Origin: Kocuria sp.
Lineage (GTDB): Bacteria > Actinomycetota > Actinomycetes > Actinomycetales > Micrococcaceae
Length of the DNA stretch: 64,000 nt
NCBI GenBank assembly: GCA_030524035.1
Contig: JAUNHG010000001.1
Coordinates: 341,250-405,249, forward strand
Reading direction: 5' to 3'
The number at the start of each line of letters is the position of its first letter. Position 1 is the stretch's first letter. Both the position numbers and the translations under genes were made by a program. Below the pieces are notes generated by a model. That model ran no database searches and was not told where the DNA came from. It was given only the letters and a program-made list of their open reading frames with translations. Below, piece by piece: positions 29,178 to 38,433 of this stretch.

Positions 29178-29203
29178 GTGATTGCGCTGGGGGCCGATGT
29201 TAC

Positions 29204-29881
29204 TCAGCGGGAACGCTGTGTGAGGCGCTGAATATCCAGGATCACCACGGCGCGAGCTTCCAGGCGAATCCAGCCGCGTTGCACAAACTCAGCCAGTGCC
29301 TTGTTAACGGTTTCACGGGAAGCGCCCACCAGTTGAGCGAGTTCTTCCTGGGTGAGTTCGTGGGCAACCAGCACGCCGTCCGTGGTGGGGCGGCCAAAGC
29401 GTTCGGCCAAATCCAGCAAGGCCTTAGCCACGCGGCCGGGAACGTCTGAAAATACTAGGTCCGCAAGGTTTTCATTCGTGCGTCGAAGTCGCCGAGCTAG
29501 CGCTTGCAAGAGTTGTTGGGAAATAGCGGGATTGCGCTCAATGACCTTTTTTAGGTTGTCATGATTCAAGCCCGCCAGGTGGGTTTCAGACACTGCTGTG
29601 GCCGCGGTGGAACGAGGGGAGGGGTCAAAGAGAGCCATCTCCCCGAACAGCTCACCAGGGCCCATAATCGCCACCAAGTTTTCGCGGCCATCGCTGGCGG
29701 TGCGGCCCAATTTGATCTTCCCAGAGATGATGAAATACAGGCGGTCACCCGGGTCACCCTCGTGGAAGAGCGTGGCACCGCGTGGTAATTCCACTTCGGT
29801 GATTTCGTCCGTCAGGGCGGCCAGCGCCTCATCATCAAGGGAAGCGAAAAGCGGCGCGCGGCGTAGGACGTTTGTATCCAT
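29204..29881 (-). CDS. glxR: cAMP-responsive regulator GlxR (CRP/FNR family)
   Basis: The 225-residue protein is a global cAMP-binding regulator. The cyclic-nucleotide domain (about 1-120) contains FGEMALFDPSPRSTAA, with the Arg-Ser-Thr of the cAMP pocket. The C-terminal helix-turn-helix is LTQEELAQLVGASRETVNKAL (about 175-195). Length and sequence fit GlxR of corynebacteria and Crp of mycobacteria. ATG 29881 is preceded by GAGGAGC. In the family GlxR binds TGTGA-N6-TCACA; four candidate sites are listed in this window, one in its own promoter. Confidence 0.95.
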   Translation of the reverse strand: MDTNVLRRAPLFASLDDEALAALTDEITEVELPRGATLFHEGDPGDRLYFIISGKIKLGRTASDGRENLVAIMGPGELFGEMALFDPSPRSTAATAVSETHLAGLNHDNLKKVIERNPAISQQLLQALARRLRRTNENLADLVFSDVPGRVAKALLDLAERFGRPTTDGVLVAHELTQEELAQLVGASRETVNKALAEFVQRGWIRLEARAVVILDIQRLTQRSR

Positions 29882-29921
29882 GATGCTCCTCGTAAATCTG
29901 GTTCAGATCAGCGGTTTCAGG

Positions 29922-29937
29922 TGTGACGCATTCGACA
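29922..29937. promoter_or_regulatory. Weak GlxR-like site in the glxR promoter
   Basis: TGTGA-CGCATT-CGACA has a perfect left half and three of five bases of the right half. It lies 41 bp before the glxR start codon and could be an autoregulatory site. Confidence 0.25.
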
Positions 29938-30095
29938 CCATCGGTACCACCTTAGTTGTCAGTGGCCACTACTGTGGTAGCGGCGTGTCTTAGTTGACCG
30001 AATAAGAACCTCTGAACTGACTGTGGGTTGTCCACGAACTTTGTTGCCTGCCTATTGTGTATGGGGCGGCGTGGGAACACTACAACACTATGCGT

Positions 30096-30111
30096 TGTGA
30101 TGCACATCACC
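30096..30111. promoter_or_regulatory. GlxR/CRP site upstream of marP
   Basis: TGTGA-TGCACA-TCACC matches nine of ten informative positions of the GlxR consensus and lies 72 bp before the marP start. The divergent 301-bp region 29882-30182 between glxR and marP otherwise shows only AT-rich promoter-like stretches. Confidence 0.55.
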
Positions 30112-30182
30112 GTGTGGCATCCAGCGCTGTTATTAACGCGTCTATGACGCTGATGTGTCCGTGCAACTTTTGGGGGAGCACT

Positions 30183-31388
30183 GTGGAATTCGACAATGAT
30201 GTGATTCTTGGACTCAATGTTCTGGATCTGATCATCGTCGCGTTGTTGATGATCTTTGTGCTGCATGGATTCTCCCGTGGCATAGGGCGCACCATTGGTG
30301 GCGCGGCAGGGTTGGTGCTCGGCGTGATCCTGGCACTGTGGCTGTTGCCGCATGTGGAGATAACGGCAATGCAGCGGTGGATTCGACTGGGTGTGGTGGC
30401 CATCGTGCTGCTGCTGTGCATGTTGATCGGTCAAACCCTGGGTGAGCGGCTCTTTGGCCGAGTAGTGGGAACCCCACCCAGAAAATCCTCCGCACTGACC
30501 GTAGTGGACCGCACGGGAGGTGGGGTCATTGGGGCTGCTATTGCAACGGTCGTCGTGCTGTCACTAAGTGGGCTATTGAATCAAGTCCCGCTTCCCTGGC
30601 TCAACGCCCAACTTGAAGGATCCCGAACGTTGGTGCTCATGCAACGGTGGACCCCACAGGGCCTCACCGAAGCGTTAGCGGTGACGCAAGACGAAATCGC
30701 GGGCGCTCCGGCCATGCGTGAGCTTGACGAATTGCTTTTCCCCTCCGTGGAACCTCCCCGCACGGATGTGGACGACCCAGAGGTAATGAAAGCATCGGCA
30801 TCTACGGTGCACGTGTTGGGCACGGCTGCACGGTGTGGCTATAACCAATCTGGATCAGGTTTTGTGACGGACGGTGGTTACGTGGTCACCAACGCCCACG
30901 TAGTCCAGGGCACCGATTCAGTCGCCGTGTTTACCCCTCAAGGGCAGCGCCACAGCGCGGAAGTCGTACACTTTGTGCCCGAATATGACCTGGCCGTGCT
31001 AAACGCGCCGGATGTGGACCTGGAGCCTTTAACCACGACACCTACAGCAAGGTTTGCTGAGGGGACAAACGCGGCATTCATGGGATACCCATTATCTGGG
31101 CCGCTAACGGTTGAACCAGCCACAGTTCAGGGCAGTGCCTACACAGTGATGGGTTCTATGGACGGTTCCGAACCCGTACAGGTACTGCAATTTGCAGGCG
31201 ACGTGCAACAAGGCAACTCTGGTGGGCCACTGGTGGACATGGATGGACACGTGATTGGTGTGGTTTTTGGTAAAGCCGCCGACGAACCTGCCGGATACGC
31301 GGTGAACACCACAACGCTTGAAGGTGTCTTAGCAGATTCCTCCGGGGCCACCGAACCGGTGGACACCGGAGGTTGCCAAAAATCCTAA
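30183..31388 (+). CDS. MarP-type membrane-anchored serine protease
   Basis: The 401-residue protein matches MarP (Rv3671c), a periplasmic protease needed for acid and oxidative stress resistance in mycobacteria. Four N-terminal helices form a CvpA-like domain (about 12-135). The chymotrypsin-fold domain has the triad H239 (TNAHVV), D269 (EYDLAVL) and S346 (GNSGGP). Cys218 and Cys398 correspond to the regulatory disulphide of MarP. GTG 30183 follows GGGGGAG by five bases; upstream in-frame ATGs lack a ribosome site. A GlxR site upstream suggests cAMP control. Confidence 0.92.
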   Translation: MEFDNDVILGLNVLDLIIVALLMIFVLHGFSRGIGRTIGGAAGLVLGVILALWLLPHVEITAMQRWIRLGVVAIVLLLCMLIGQTLGERLFGRVVGTPPRKSSALTVVDRTGGGVIGAAIATVVVLSLSGLLNQVPLPWLNAQLEGSRTLVLMQRWTPQGLTEALAVTQDEIAGAPAMRELDELLFPSVEPPRTDVDDPEVMKASASTVHVLGTAARCGYNQSGSGFVTDGGYVVTNAHVVQGTDSVAVFTPQGQRHSAEVVHFVPEYDLAVLNAPDVDLEPLTTTPTARFAEGTNAAFMGYPLSGPLTVEPATVQGSAYTVMGSMDGSEPVQVLQFAGDVQQGNSGGPLVDMDGHVIGVVFGKAADEPAGYAVNTTTLEGVLADSSGATEPVDTGGCQKS

Positions 31389-31393
31389 CCCTG

Positions 31394-31431
31394 CGTGGGG
31401 GCGCGTGGCCTTGAGTCGGAGCGCCCCCACG
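31394..31431. terminator. Bidirectional terminator between marP and acs
   Basis: CGTGGGGGCGC (31394-31404) and GCGCCCCCACG (31421-31431) form a perfect 11-bp stem between convergent genes. Confidence 0.8.
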
Positions 31432-31436
31432 GTGGG

Positions 31437-33380
31437 TCACTGTTGCAAAGAATCCACAATCTGCTGCATCACGGTTTGATCCGCCAGTGTGGTGACATCG
31501 CCCACCGGGCGGTCCTCCGCAACGTCCTTCAACAGACGGCGCATGATCTTGCCGGACCGCGTCTTGGGCAGCTCTGGCACAATCAGCACACGCTTGGGCT
31601 TAGCAATCGGTGAAATTTCCTGCCCCACGTGAGCACGCAAAGTTTCGCTGAGCTCTGCCTTGTTGTAGCCGCCAGCAGCGGCTTCATCTGTGAGAATCAC
31701 AAACGCCACCACAGCCTGTCCGGTGGTTTCGTCTTCAGCGCCTACCACCGCAGCCTCAGCCACCGTGGGGTGGGATACCAAGGCGGATTCAATTTCCGAC
31801 GTGGACAACCGATGCCCGGAGACATTCATGACGTCATCCACGCGTCCCAGAATCCAAATATCCCCGTCATCATCAAACCGGGCGCCGTCGCCAGCGAAAT
31901 ACATGCCGTCGAAACGTGACCAGTAGGTCTGGACAAAACGGTCATCATCGCCCCAAATGGTGCGCATCATGGACGGCCAGGGTTCGCGAACCACCAAGAA
32001 CCCGGACTGGCCCTTGTCTAAGGGCTGCCCCATGTCGTCCACCACATCTACCTTGACACCAGCCAGCGGACGTTGTGCGGACCCCGGTTTGGCAACCGTG
32101 ACACCCGGCAGCTGGGTGATCATATGCGCCCCGGTCTCCGTCTGCCACCAGGTATCCACGATGGGGCACTTGCCGCCACCAATGACGCGATGGAACCATA
32201 CCCAGGCTTCCGGGTTAATCGCTTCGCCCACGGTGCCCAACAAGCGCAAAGAGGAAAGATCGTACTCAGCCGGAATCTGCTCACCCCACTTCATCATGGT
32301 GCGTATAGCAGTGGGGGAGGTGTACATGATCGTGACCCCGTACTTCTGCACGATCTCCCAGAAACGTCCACGATGTGGGGAATCCGGGGTACCTTCGTAG
32401 ATTACCTGAGTAGCGCCCATGACTAGCGGCCCATACGCCACGTACGAGTGCCCGGTGACCCACCCGACGTCGGCTGTGCACCAATACACATCCGATTCAG
32501 GTTTAAGGTCGAAGGAGTACTTCATAGAGAAAGCACCCTGAGTCAGGTAACCACCCGTGGTGTGCAAAACGCCCTTGGGTTTACCGGTAGTGCCCGAGGT
32601 GTAAAGGATAAACAGTGGGTCTTCAGCGCCCATGTCCTCCGGGGTGTGCTCCGTGGAGGCGGTATCCACAACGTCATGCCACCACACATCCCGACCTTCG
32701 GTCATGGCGACGTCTTCGCCATTGCGCTTAACCACCAGAACATGCTGAACCGACTCCCCACCCTTTTCCAACGCGGCATCCACCGCAGGTTTGAGAGTGG
32801 TGGCCTTACCGCGACGATAAGAACCATCAGCGGTGACCACGAGCTTGGCTTCACCATCTTCCACCCGGGACCGCACAGCTTCTGAGGAGAAACCACCGAA
32901 GACCACAGAGTGGATAGCACCCAGACGGGCGCACGCCAACATGGTGATCACGGCTTGGGGGATCATGGGCATGTATACGGCCACACGGTCGCCCCGGCCG
33001 ATCCCCAACGAAGCAAACCCATTGGCTGCGCGGGAAACCTCGTCCTTAAGCTGGGCGTAAGTGTATGACCGTGAATCCCCGGGCTCACCTTCAAACAACA
33101 AGGCCACACGGTCGCCGTGGCCAGCTTCCACATGACGATCCACCGCGTTGTAGGCAGCATTCAACGTGCCGTCCTCAAACCATTTGGCAAACGGTGGATT
33201 GGACCAGTCCAGTGTGGTGGAAAAGTCTTTGGACCACGTCAGCAGTTCACGCGCCTGTTCGGCCCAGAACTCCGGGCCCTGAGATTCGGCCCGCGCATAC
33301 AGCTCCACTCCAGCGTTGGCCTGGTCAATGAACGCCTGCGGGGGTTCATAAGTGTGCTGCTCGTGGTTGTGCTCGGTCAT
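31437..33380 (-). CDS. acs: Acetyl-CoA synthetase
   Basis: Acs activates acetate to acetyl-CoA through acetyl-AMP. The 647-residue enzyme shows the AMP-binding signature [18 protein letters not shown], the hinge region [10 protein letters not shown] and the acetylatable lysine motif [11 protein letters not shown] near the C-terminus. ATG 33380 was chosen with AAGGAG about ten bases upstream; the frame extends 29 codons further without support. A near-consensus GlxR site lies 73-88 bp upstream, matching the known CRP control of acs in mycobacteria. Confidence 0.97.
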   Translation of the reverse strand: MTEHNHEQHTYEPPQAFIDQANAGVELYARAESQGPEFWAEQARELLTWSKDFSTTLDWSNPPFAKWFEDGTLNAAYNAVDRHVEAGHGDRVALLFEGEPGDSRSYTYAQLKDEVSRAANGFASLGIGRGDRVAVYMPMIPQAVITMLACARLGAIHSVVFGGFSSEAVRSRVEDGEAKLVVTADGSYRRGKATTLKPAVDAALEKGGESVQHVLVVKRNGEDVAMTEGRDVWWHDVVDTASTEHTPEDMGAEDPLFILYTSGTTGKPKGVLHTTGGYLTQGAFSMKYSFDLKPESDVYWCTADVGWVTGHSYVAYGPLVMGATQVIYEGTPDSPHRGRFWEIVQKYGVTIMYTSPTAIRTMMKWGEQIPAEYDLSSLRLLGTVGEAINPEAWVWFHRVIGGGKCPIVDTWWQTETGAHMITQLPGVTVAKPGSAQRPLAGVKVDVVDDMGQPLDKGQSGFLVVREPWPSMMRTIWGDDDRFVQTYWSRFDGMYFAGDGARFDDDGDIWILGRVDDVMNVSGHRLSTSEIESALVSHPTVAEAAVVGAEDETTGQAVVAFVILTDEAAAGGYNKAELSETLRAHVGQEISPIAKPKRVLIVPELPKTRSGKIMRRLLKDVAEDRPVGDVTTLADQTVMQQIVDSLQQ

Positions 33381-33452
33381 CGGCTTCGTGCTCCTTACCA
33401 AGGTACTCGGGCCCGGAGGGGTGAATTCCGGGTATCGAGGACGACGGGCGGT

Positions 33453-33468
33453 TGTGCCCGGCGTCACA
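33453..33468. promoter_or_regulatory. GlxR/CRP site upstream of acs
   Basis: TGTGC-CCGGCG-TCACA matches nine of ten informative positions of the TGTGA-N6-TCACA consensus, 73-88 bp before the acs start codon. Confidence 0.55.
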
Positions 33469-33590
33469 TGTTCTGTTCGAGACTAGAGCACTCGTGGGGT
33501 TGGATTCCACACGACCTACCCATAGCACCCCCTCCATTGCTGCCGTTTGGTCTGGGACGGGCTGCCGCCACACACGTAGCATCGTGACCC

Positions 33591-34520
33591 ATGACAACAA
33601 CACACACCCCTGCGCACTCCACACCCCAGGAAACTGCGCACCCTCTGCACCGCAGGGAAGGTGGCCCCGTGCCGGATCACCTACGGGTGGTAGAACCGGT
33701 TAAGGCACGTTCAGGGGCCGCGCGGCGCTGTGCAAAAGGTGTCCCAGAAACACCTCTTGCACGAACACGGCGGGCACGGAAAATCAACACCATCCTGGGG
33801 CAGACGTACCCGTACGCTGTCGCTGAACTCGACTTTGATTCTCCCTGGCAACTGCTTGTGGCCACCGTATTGTCTGCCCAAACCACTGACGTGCGGGTGA
33901 ATGCTGTGACCCCCAGTCTTTTTGCTCAGTGGCCCACTCCCGCAGCGCTCGCGGAGGCCGAACGCGCAGAGGTTGAACAAATGGTGCGTCCTTTAGGGTT
34001 TTACCGGTCTAAAGCAAAATCTATCCAAGGGTTGGCGCACCGTGTCGAAGATGACTTTGACGGGGTGGTTCCCGGAACGTTAGAAGAGTTGGTGACGTTG
34101 CCGGGAGTGGGGCGTAAGACCGCACACGTGGTGCTGGGCAATGCTTTCCACACCCCCGGAATCACCGTCGATACACATTTTGGCCGTCTGGCCCGCCGCT
34201 TTGGGTGGACTGAACATGACGACCCGGTCACGGTGGAGTATGACGTCATGGCGTTATTCAAGCCGCAGGATTGGACTGCGTTATCCCATCGAGTGGTGTA
34301 CCACGGGCGACGAATTTGCCATGCCCGCAAACCAGCGTGCGGGGTGTGCCCGGTGGCGGATTTATGCCCGTCGTACGGCACAGGACCTACCGAACCCATG
34401 GCGGCTGCCGCGCTGATGTCCTACGAATTGGCCGTCGGACGAGAGGACTTGCTGAGCGGTTACATGCAGGGACTCAACCGTCGTGATCTGCGCACAGCGG
34501 GTCACAGGTTGGAGCCGTGA
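33591..34520 (+). CDS. nth: Endonuclease III
   Basis: Nth is a DNA glycosylase/AP lyase that removes oxidised pyrimidines. The 309-residue protein has the helix-hairpin-helix LPGVGRKTAHVVL with the catalytic Lys, the TVDTHFGRLARR segment with the catalytic Asp, and the 4Fe-4S motif C-x6-C-x2-C-x5-C (CHARKPACGVCPVADLC). It carries an N-terminal extension of about 60 basic residues and an extra C-terminal 45 residues. ATG 33591 has TAGCAT eight bases before it, so the mRNA may be leaderless. It is followed by a NUDIX gene at two bases' distance. Confidence 0.95.
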   Translation: MTTTHTPAHSTPQETAHPLHRREGGPVPDHLRVVEPVKARSGAARRCAKGVPETPLARTRRARKINTILGQTYPYAVAELDFDSPWQLLVATVLSAQTTDVRVNAVTPSLFAQWPTPAALAEAERAEVEQMVRPLGFYRSKAKSIQGLAHRVEDDFDGVVPGTLEELVTLPGVGRKTAHVVLGNAFHTPGITVDTHFGRLARRFGWTEHDDPVTVEYDVMALFKPQDWTALSHRVVYHGRRICHARKPACGVCPVADLCPSYGTGPTEPMAAAALMSYELAVGREDLLSGYMQGLNRRDLRTAGHRLEP

Positions 34521-34521
34521 G

Positions 34522-35259
34522 GTGAACGAGACACACAACCAGGCGCGCACTGATCTGGTCCAGGCTATCCAGGACCTCCGTCATGGCGGCCCGCTACGTC
34601 CACAAGACTTTCCTGTAGGGCCGAACATGCGGGAATCAGCTGTGTTGATGCTCGTGAGCGCGGAGCCGGACCTCCTGCTGGTGCAGCGTGCCGCCACGTT
34701 GCGCGCCCACCCCGGACAAGTAGCTTTCCCGGGTGGCCGTGTAGACCCGGAAGACGGAGATCCCGAGGACCCCCAAGACATCATTCACCTGCCCGCAGGG
34801 CAAGGACAGGCAGCCTACGTCCGTGCCGCGCTGCGGGAAGCCCATGAAGAAACCGGCTTGGACCCATCAGGGGTTGAGATCCTTGGCTTGTTGCCCCGCA
34901 CACCATTAGCGGTATCGCAACACCAAGTCACACCTGTGATTGGGTGGTGGAAGGACCCCGTGGACGTAGGAGTGGTCGATCACGGGGAATCCTCTTTGGT
35001 ATTCCGAACACCCATCCGGGATCTGGTCGAACCCCACCACCGACACTACGCACAAGTGCAGGTCACTGGCCCTAACTTTCCGCGGTTGCATCACCGTTCC
35101 CCCGCGTTCCGCATTCCTCGGTCAATTACCGACCCAGCGGGAGGCAGTGGTGACGTTGTGGTGTGGGGATTCACCGGAATTCTGCTGGATCGTTTGCTGG
35201 CTGCCGCTGGGTGGGCTAAGGAATGGGACACCACGGATGTTCGTCCGGCGCCACAGTAA
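34522..35259 (+). CDS. NUDIX hydrolase, CoA-pyrophosphatase type
   Basis: A 245-residue protein with a NUDIX box in the CoA-specific style: HPGQVAFPGGRVDPEDGDPE followed by AALREAHEETGLDP. The LVQRAATLRAHPGQ motif before the box resembles the UPF0035 signature of CoA pyrophosphatases. It would cleave CoA or oxidised CoA to phosphopantetheine and adenosine phosphate. GTG 34522 starts one base after the nth stop, with GGAG at 34511-34514. The nth-NUDIX-marP grouping is known in Mycobacteriales, though marP here has moved to the other side of acs. Confidence 0.85.
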   Translation: MNETHNQARTDLVQAIQDLRHGGPLRPQDFPVGPNMRESAVLMLVSAEPDLLLVQRAATLRAHPGQVAFPGGRVDPEDGDPEDPQDIIHLPAGQGQAAYVRAALREAHEETGLDPSGVEILGLLPRTPLAVSQHQVTPVIGWWKDPVDVGVVDHGESSLVFRTPIRDLVEPHHRHYAQVQVTGPNFPRLHHRSPAFRIPRSITDPAGGSGDVVVWGFTGILLDRLLAAAGWAKEWDTTDVRPAPQ

Positions 35260-35266
35260 AAAGACA

Positions 35267-37081
35267 CTAGGTCGCCTGATCGTAACTATCCACGGTGACC
35301 ACAGTGACCGGGAACTGAACGGGCACAGGACCAAACACGATGCTGGTGGCTTCCTGCGCGGCCGTTTGGACAATGCGCTCCACCTCAGGGGCGTCAGCGG
35401 CATCGGAATCCACCATGATTTCGTCATGCAAGAAAAACACCAGGTGGGAATCGAGCTGTGCCTGCTGTAATCCAGCACGTAACCGTCCCATCCACGCCAT
35501 AGCCCATTCGGCTGCGGATCCCTGGACCACAAAATTCCTGGTGAAAAGCCCCTGGGTTCGTTTCATGGTGGCCGCTCGGCGCTCGCCGGCTGCAGTGGAG
35601 GTATCTATTGTGGTAGCGAACCACTGGTCGTTCGGACGTGGTGACCACCGTCCCAGCCACGTGCAAACCTGACCGCCGCTTTCCCCCACGTGAGCTGCGT
35701 GTTCCACGTACGCCACGGCCTTGGGAAACATGCGAGTTAACTGCGGCATTAAACGGCCGCTGTCCCCGGTCGTAGCACCGTACATGGCACCTAAGAGCGC
35801 CACTTTGACCTGCGAACGCTGGGTGAGGCCGGATGACTGGGCGCGGCCCTGTTCGGCAATGGACAGATACAGGTCGCGATCGCGGGAGGCTTCCGCTAGA
35901 GCGTCGTCCCTGCCTAGAACAGCCAGAACGCGTGGTTCCAGCTGGGCGGCATCCGCCACCACTAGTTTTCGGCCCGGGCCAGGGCGTACCGCTGAACGTA
36001 CCACCTTGGGGATTTGCAACGCACCGCCACCACGGGCAGACCACCGTCCGGTCACCACACCACCCACCACGTATTCAGGATGAAACCGACCGTTGTGAAC
36101 CCAGCTATCCAGCCAATGCCATCCATTCGCGCTGAGCAGCCGGGACATCTTTTTGTATTCCACCACTGGGGCAATCAGTGCTTCTCGGCGCTGCCGTTCA
36201 GCGGGAGAAGATGACGACGCCGCCTGGACCCAACTGGTTAACCCCCATTGGTTCGTGGAGTTCACCGGAACTCCTGCGGCTCGCAGCCCGCGCAGCAAAG
36301 ATTGTGGTGAGTCTGGGTTAACGGTGGGGTCCGCCAACGCGTCCTGGACTGCCTTGGCCGCCAGCTCCATTTTGACTGGGCGGTGCTGCGTTGTGGGCTC
36401 GGGGCCAAGAGCTTGTTCCAGTAGCCCTCGGTGCACGGTGGTGTCCCAGGCGATACCCACCCGGTTCATATCGGCCGCTAAGAGCGCACCGGTGGATTCT
36501 ACGGCGGCTAATAGCCTCAACTTCTCCGGGGACCGAGCATGGCGGATGGCCTGTTGTTGTGCGGCCAGCTCAGCCAGCACCAACTCCATGGGTGCTGCGC
36601 TCGGGGAGGATTGTGTGCCAGTTGGTGCGGTATCGAAGAGACCCAGCTGTTGTTCCCCGGGGGTGCGCCAAGTAGAGCGCACCGGCCGGGACGGGGCAAT
36701 CCCGGGATGATCGTGCGGTGGTAATGGTGTGAGAACAGGGCGATACCGCACCCCAGAACCTGGGGCTGTGGCGGCGTTGAGCAGGATGGCTTGTACCAGC
36801 CGTACATCATGCAGACGGGTGAGGGGTAGGCGCGGATCCTGAGATAACAGGTGGGGCAGCGTTATCACGCTGCGTTCAAAAACCCATCGTGGGGACCGAT
36901 CAGTGTGTTTGGTGATGTGTGCGTGATGGTGAATGAACCCCAGAAAATCATGCAGGGGTAGCGTCTGGGTGGGCCCCAGGGCAACGGCGCATTGGTCAAC
37001 TTCTTGAATCACAAAAGACGCATCTGTCGAAACCTCTGATGTGTCATGTCCGGCGGAGCCGGTGGGGTGCACGGGGATCAC
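35267..37081 (-). CDS. Family A DNA polymerase (annotated family: bifunctional 3'-5' exonuclease/DNA polymerase)
   Basis: This product of about 604 residues resembles the C-terminal part of DNA polymerase I. Motif A reads VVADAAQLEPRVLAV, the O-helix RSQVKVALLGAMYG carries the conserved Arg and Lys, and motif C is FFLHDEIMVDSD. The N-terminal 180 residues correspond to the exonuclease domain in position, but the DxE and other proofreading carboxylates are not recognisable. There is no 5' nuclease domain. The start is uncertain: GTG 37081 is given, with GGAG about 11 bases before it; GTG 37090 and ATG 37174 are alternatives. It is convergent with the NUDIX gene. Confidence 0.85.
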   Translation of the reverse strand: MIPVHPTGSAGHDTSEVSTDASFVIQEVDQCAVALGPTQTLPLHDFLGFIHHHAHITKHTDRSPRWVFERSVITLPHLLSQDPRLPLTRLHDVRLVQAILLNAATAPGSGVRYRPVLTPLPPHDHPGIAPSRPVRSTWRTPGEQQLGLFDTAPTGTQSSPSAAPMELVLAELAAQQQAIRHARSPEKLRLLAAVESTGALLAADMNRVGIAWDTTVHRGLLEQALGPEPTTQHRPVKMELAAKAVQDALADPTVNPDSPQSLLRGLRAAGVPVNSTNQWGLTSWVQAASSSSPAERQRREALIAPVVEYKKMSRLLSANGWHWLDSWVHNGRFHPEYVVGGVVTGRWSARGGGALQIPKVVRSAVRPGPGRKLVVADAAQLEPRVLAVLGRDDALAEASRDRDLYLSIAEQGRAQSSGLTQRSQVKVALLGAMYGATTGDSGRLMPQLTRMFPKAVAYVEHAAHVGESGGQVCTWLGRWSPRPNDQWFATTIDTSTAAGERRAATMKRTQGLFTRNFVVQGSAAEWAMAWMGRLRAGLQQAQLDSHLVFFLHDEIMVDSDAADAPEVERIVQTAAQEATSIVFGPVPVQFPVTVVTVDSYDQAT

Positions 37082-37254
37082 AACGAACACGGCTCCATTG
37101 TGCCCCGCATGCCACCGCCCCACGCGGTGTGGACCACGAACGCCGGTGTCTTGTGATCCACAGTGGATGCTCAACCGGTATCACCCTGGGGTTTGTGCAC
37201 AGTCGGTACGCCGGTGTGTCCTGCTTCGTTGTGAGCGGAGGCACCGTTAAGGGC

Positions 37255-38433
37255 ATGAACACAGCACCCGCCCCTGAAGCCACTGCTCAGGCCGCATTAG
37301 ACACGCCTGCACTGCCGATATCCACCGTTACTGCAGGATCCGTGGACCGTCCCGATACGGTGATAGACGGCGACGGGTTACGGGTGGGATTGGCGAGTCA
37401 CGATTCCGCGTTACGGGACACGGTGAGTGGAATCTGCGCCTCCGCAGGTGCCTCATTGCAGATGATGACCCCCGGGGTGCTAGCTGCTGGTGTTGATGTT
37501 CACTTGGTGGATGTTCGCACCATGACGGATTATCCGACGGTACGGGGTGGCCACGGTGACCTTGTGTTGTTAGGACGCCCAGAGGACCAAGACGTATGGG
37601 AAGCCGCCGCATTACTGGGTGGGTGCCCTGTAGCGGTACTGCCCGCTGCTGAATCATGGTTGGCTGACCGATTAGCTGCCCGCACGAGTGAACCTGAGAA
37701 CGCCCCTGCTGTGGTTGTGGGAGTTGCCGGTGCGGTGGGTGGAGTAGGAACGTCCACCATGGCTTGTTGGTTGGCTGCAGATGCCGCTGCTGACGGTGCG
37801 CGAGCAGTGTTGGTGGACGCGGATCCAGATGGCTGCGGTGTTGATGTCCTGTTGGGTTTGGAATCTGCGGAGGCCATGCGGTGGCCGGAACTGTGTGGAT
37901 CACGAGGGGTGCTACGCGGGGAACAGCTGCTGCCGTTGCTCCCTCAACATCCTGATCAGCCCGGTTTGCGGTGGTTGTCCTGGGGACATGACCCCGATTC
38001 CCTCCCTACGGCGGAAGCTCCCGGAATTGCCGTGTTGGCTGCGTTACGTTCGGCCGCCCAGGTGGTGATCGTGGACCTGGGACGGGTGAGGCAAAAACAG
38101 GATTCCTTGGCCAGTCAATGCGACGTTGTGGTGTTGGCGATGCCGCGCACTGTTCGTGGCGTTTTGGCCGCCCACCGCGCCGCCGCGCTCCTCAAGCCCA
38201 CTCCGGTGGAGTACGTGCTGTGTGGCATGGATATTGCTGATATTGATGACGCATTGGTGCTGGAAGCCCTGGGCCGTCATCCGCTGGGTGCCATGCGGTT
38301 CGACGGGAGGGTACCCGAGGCCACCGAAAGTGGTCGATTGCTGGAACGAGGGCGCAAACGACACCAGCACGGCGTCGCCACCGTGTGGGACGGCCTCACG
38401 GAACTTTTCGCTAACGCCGGTGGTGAGCGGTGA
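37255..38433 (+). CDS. ssd: Septum site-determining-like/CpaE-type ATPase of the Tad locus
   Basis: The 392-residue protein heads the Tad/Flp operon and matches the actinobacterial CpaE/Ssd group. The N-terminal third resembles a receiver-like domain; the MinD-like ATPase domain follows from about residue 150. Its P-loop region reads GAVGGVGTST, so the signature and catalytic lysines of MinD/ParA are missing, as in Ssd of mycobacteria. The later VLVDADPDGCG motif is the switch I-like segment. ATG 37255 lies after AAGGG; a GTG at 37231 is an alternative. It overlaps tadA by one base. Confidence 0.85.
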   Translation: MNTAPAPEATAQAALDTPALPISTVTAGSVDRPDTVIDGDGLRVGLASHDSALRDTVSGICASAGASLQMMTPGVLAAGVDVHLVDVRTMTDYPTVRGGHGDLVLLGRPEDQDVWEAAALLGGCPVAVLPAAESWLADRLAARTSEPENAPAVVVGVAGAVGGVGTSTMACWLAADAAADGARAVLVDADPDGCGVDVLLGLESAEAMRWPELCGSRGVLRGEQLLPLLPQHPDQPGLRWLSWGHDPDSLPTAEAPGIAVLAALRSAAQVVIVDLGRVRQKQDSLASQCDVVVLAMPRTVRGVLAAHRAAALLKPTPVEYVLCGMDIADIDDALVLEALGRHPLGAMRFDGRVPEATESGRLLERGRKRHQHGVATVWDGLTELFANAGGER

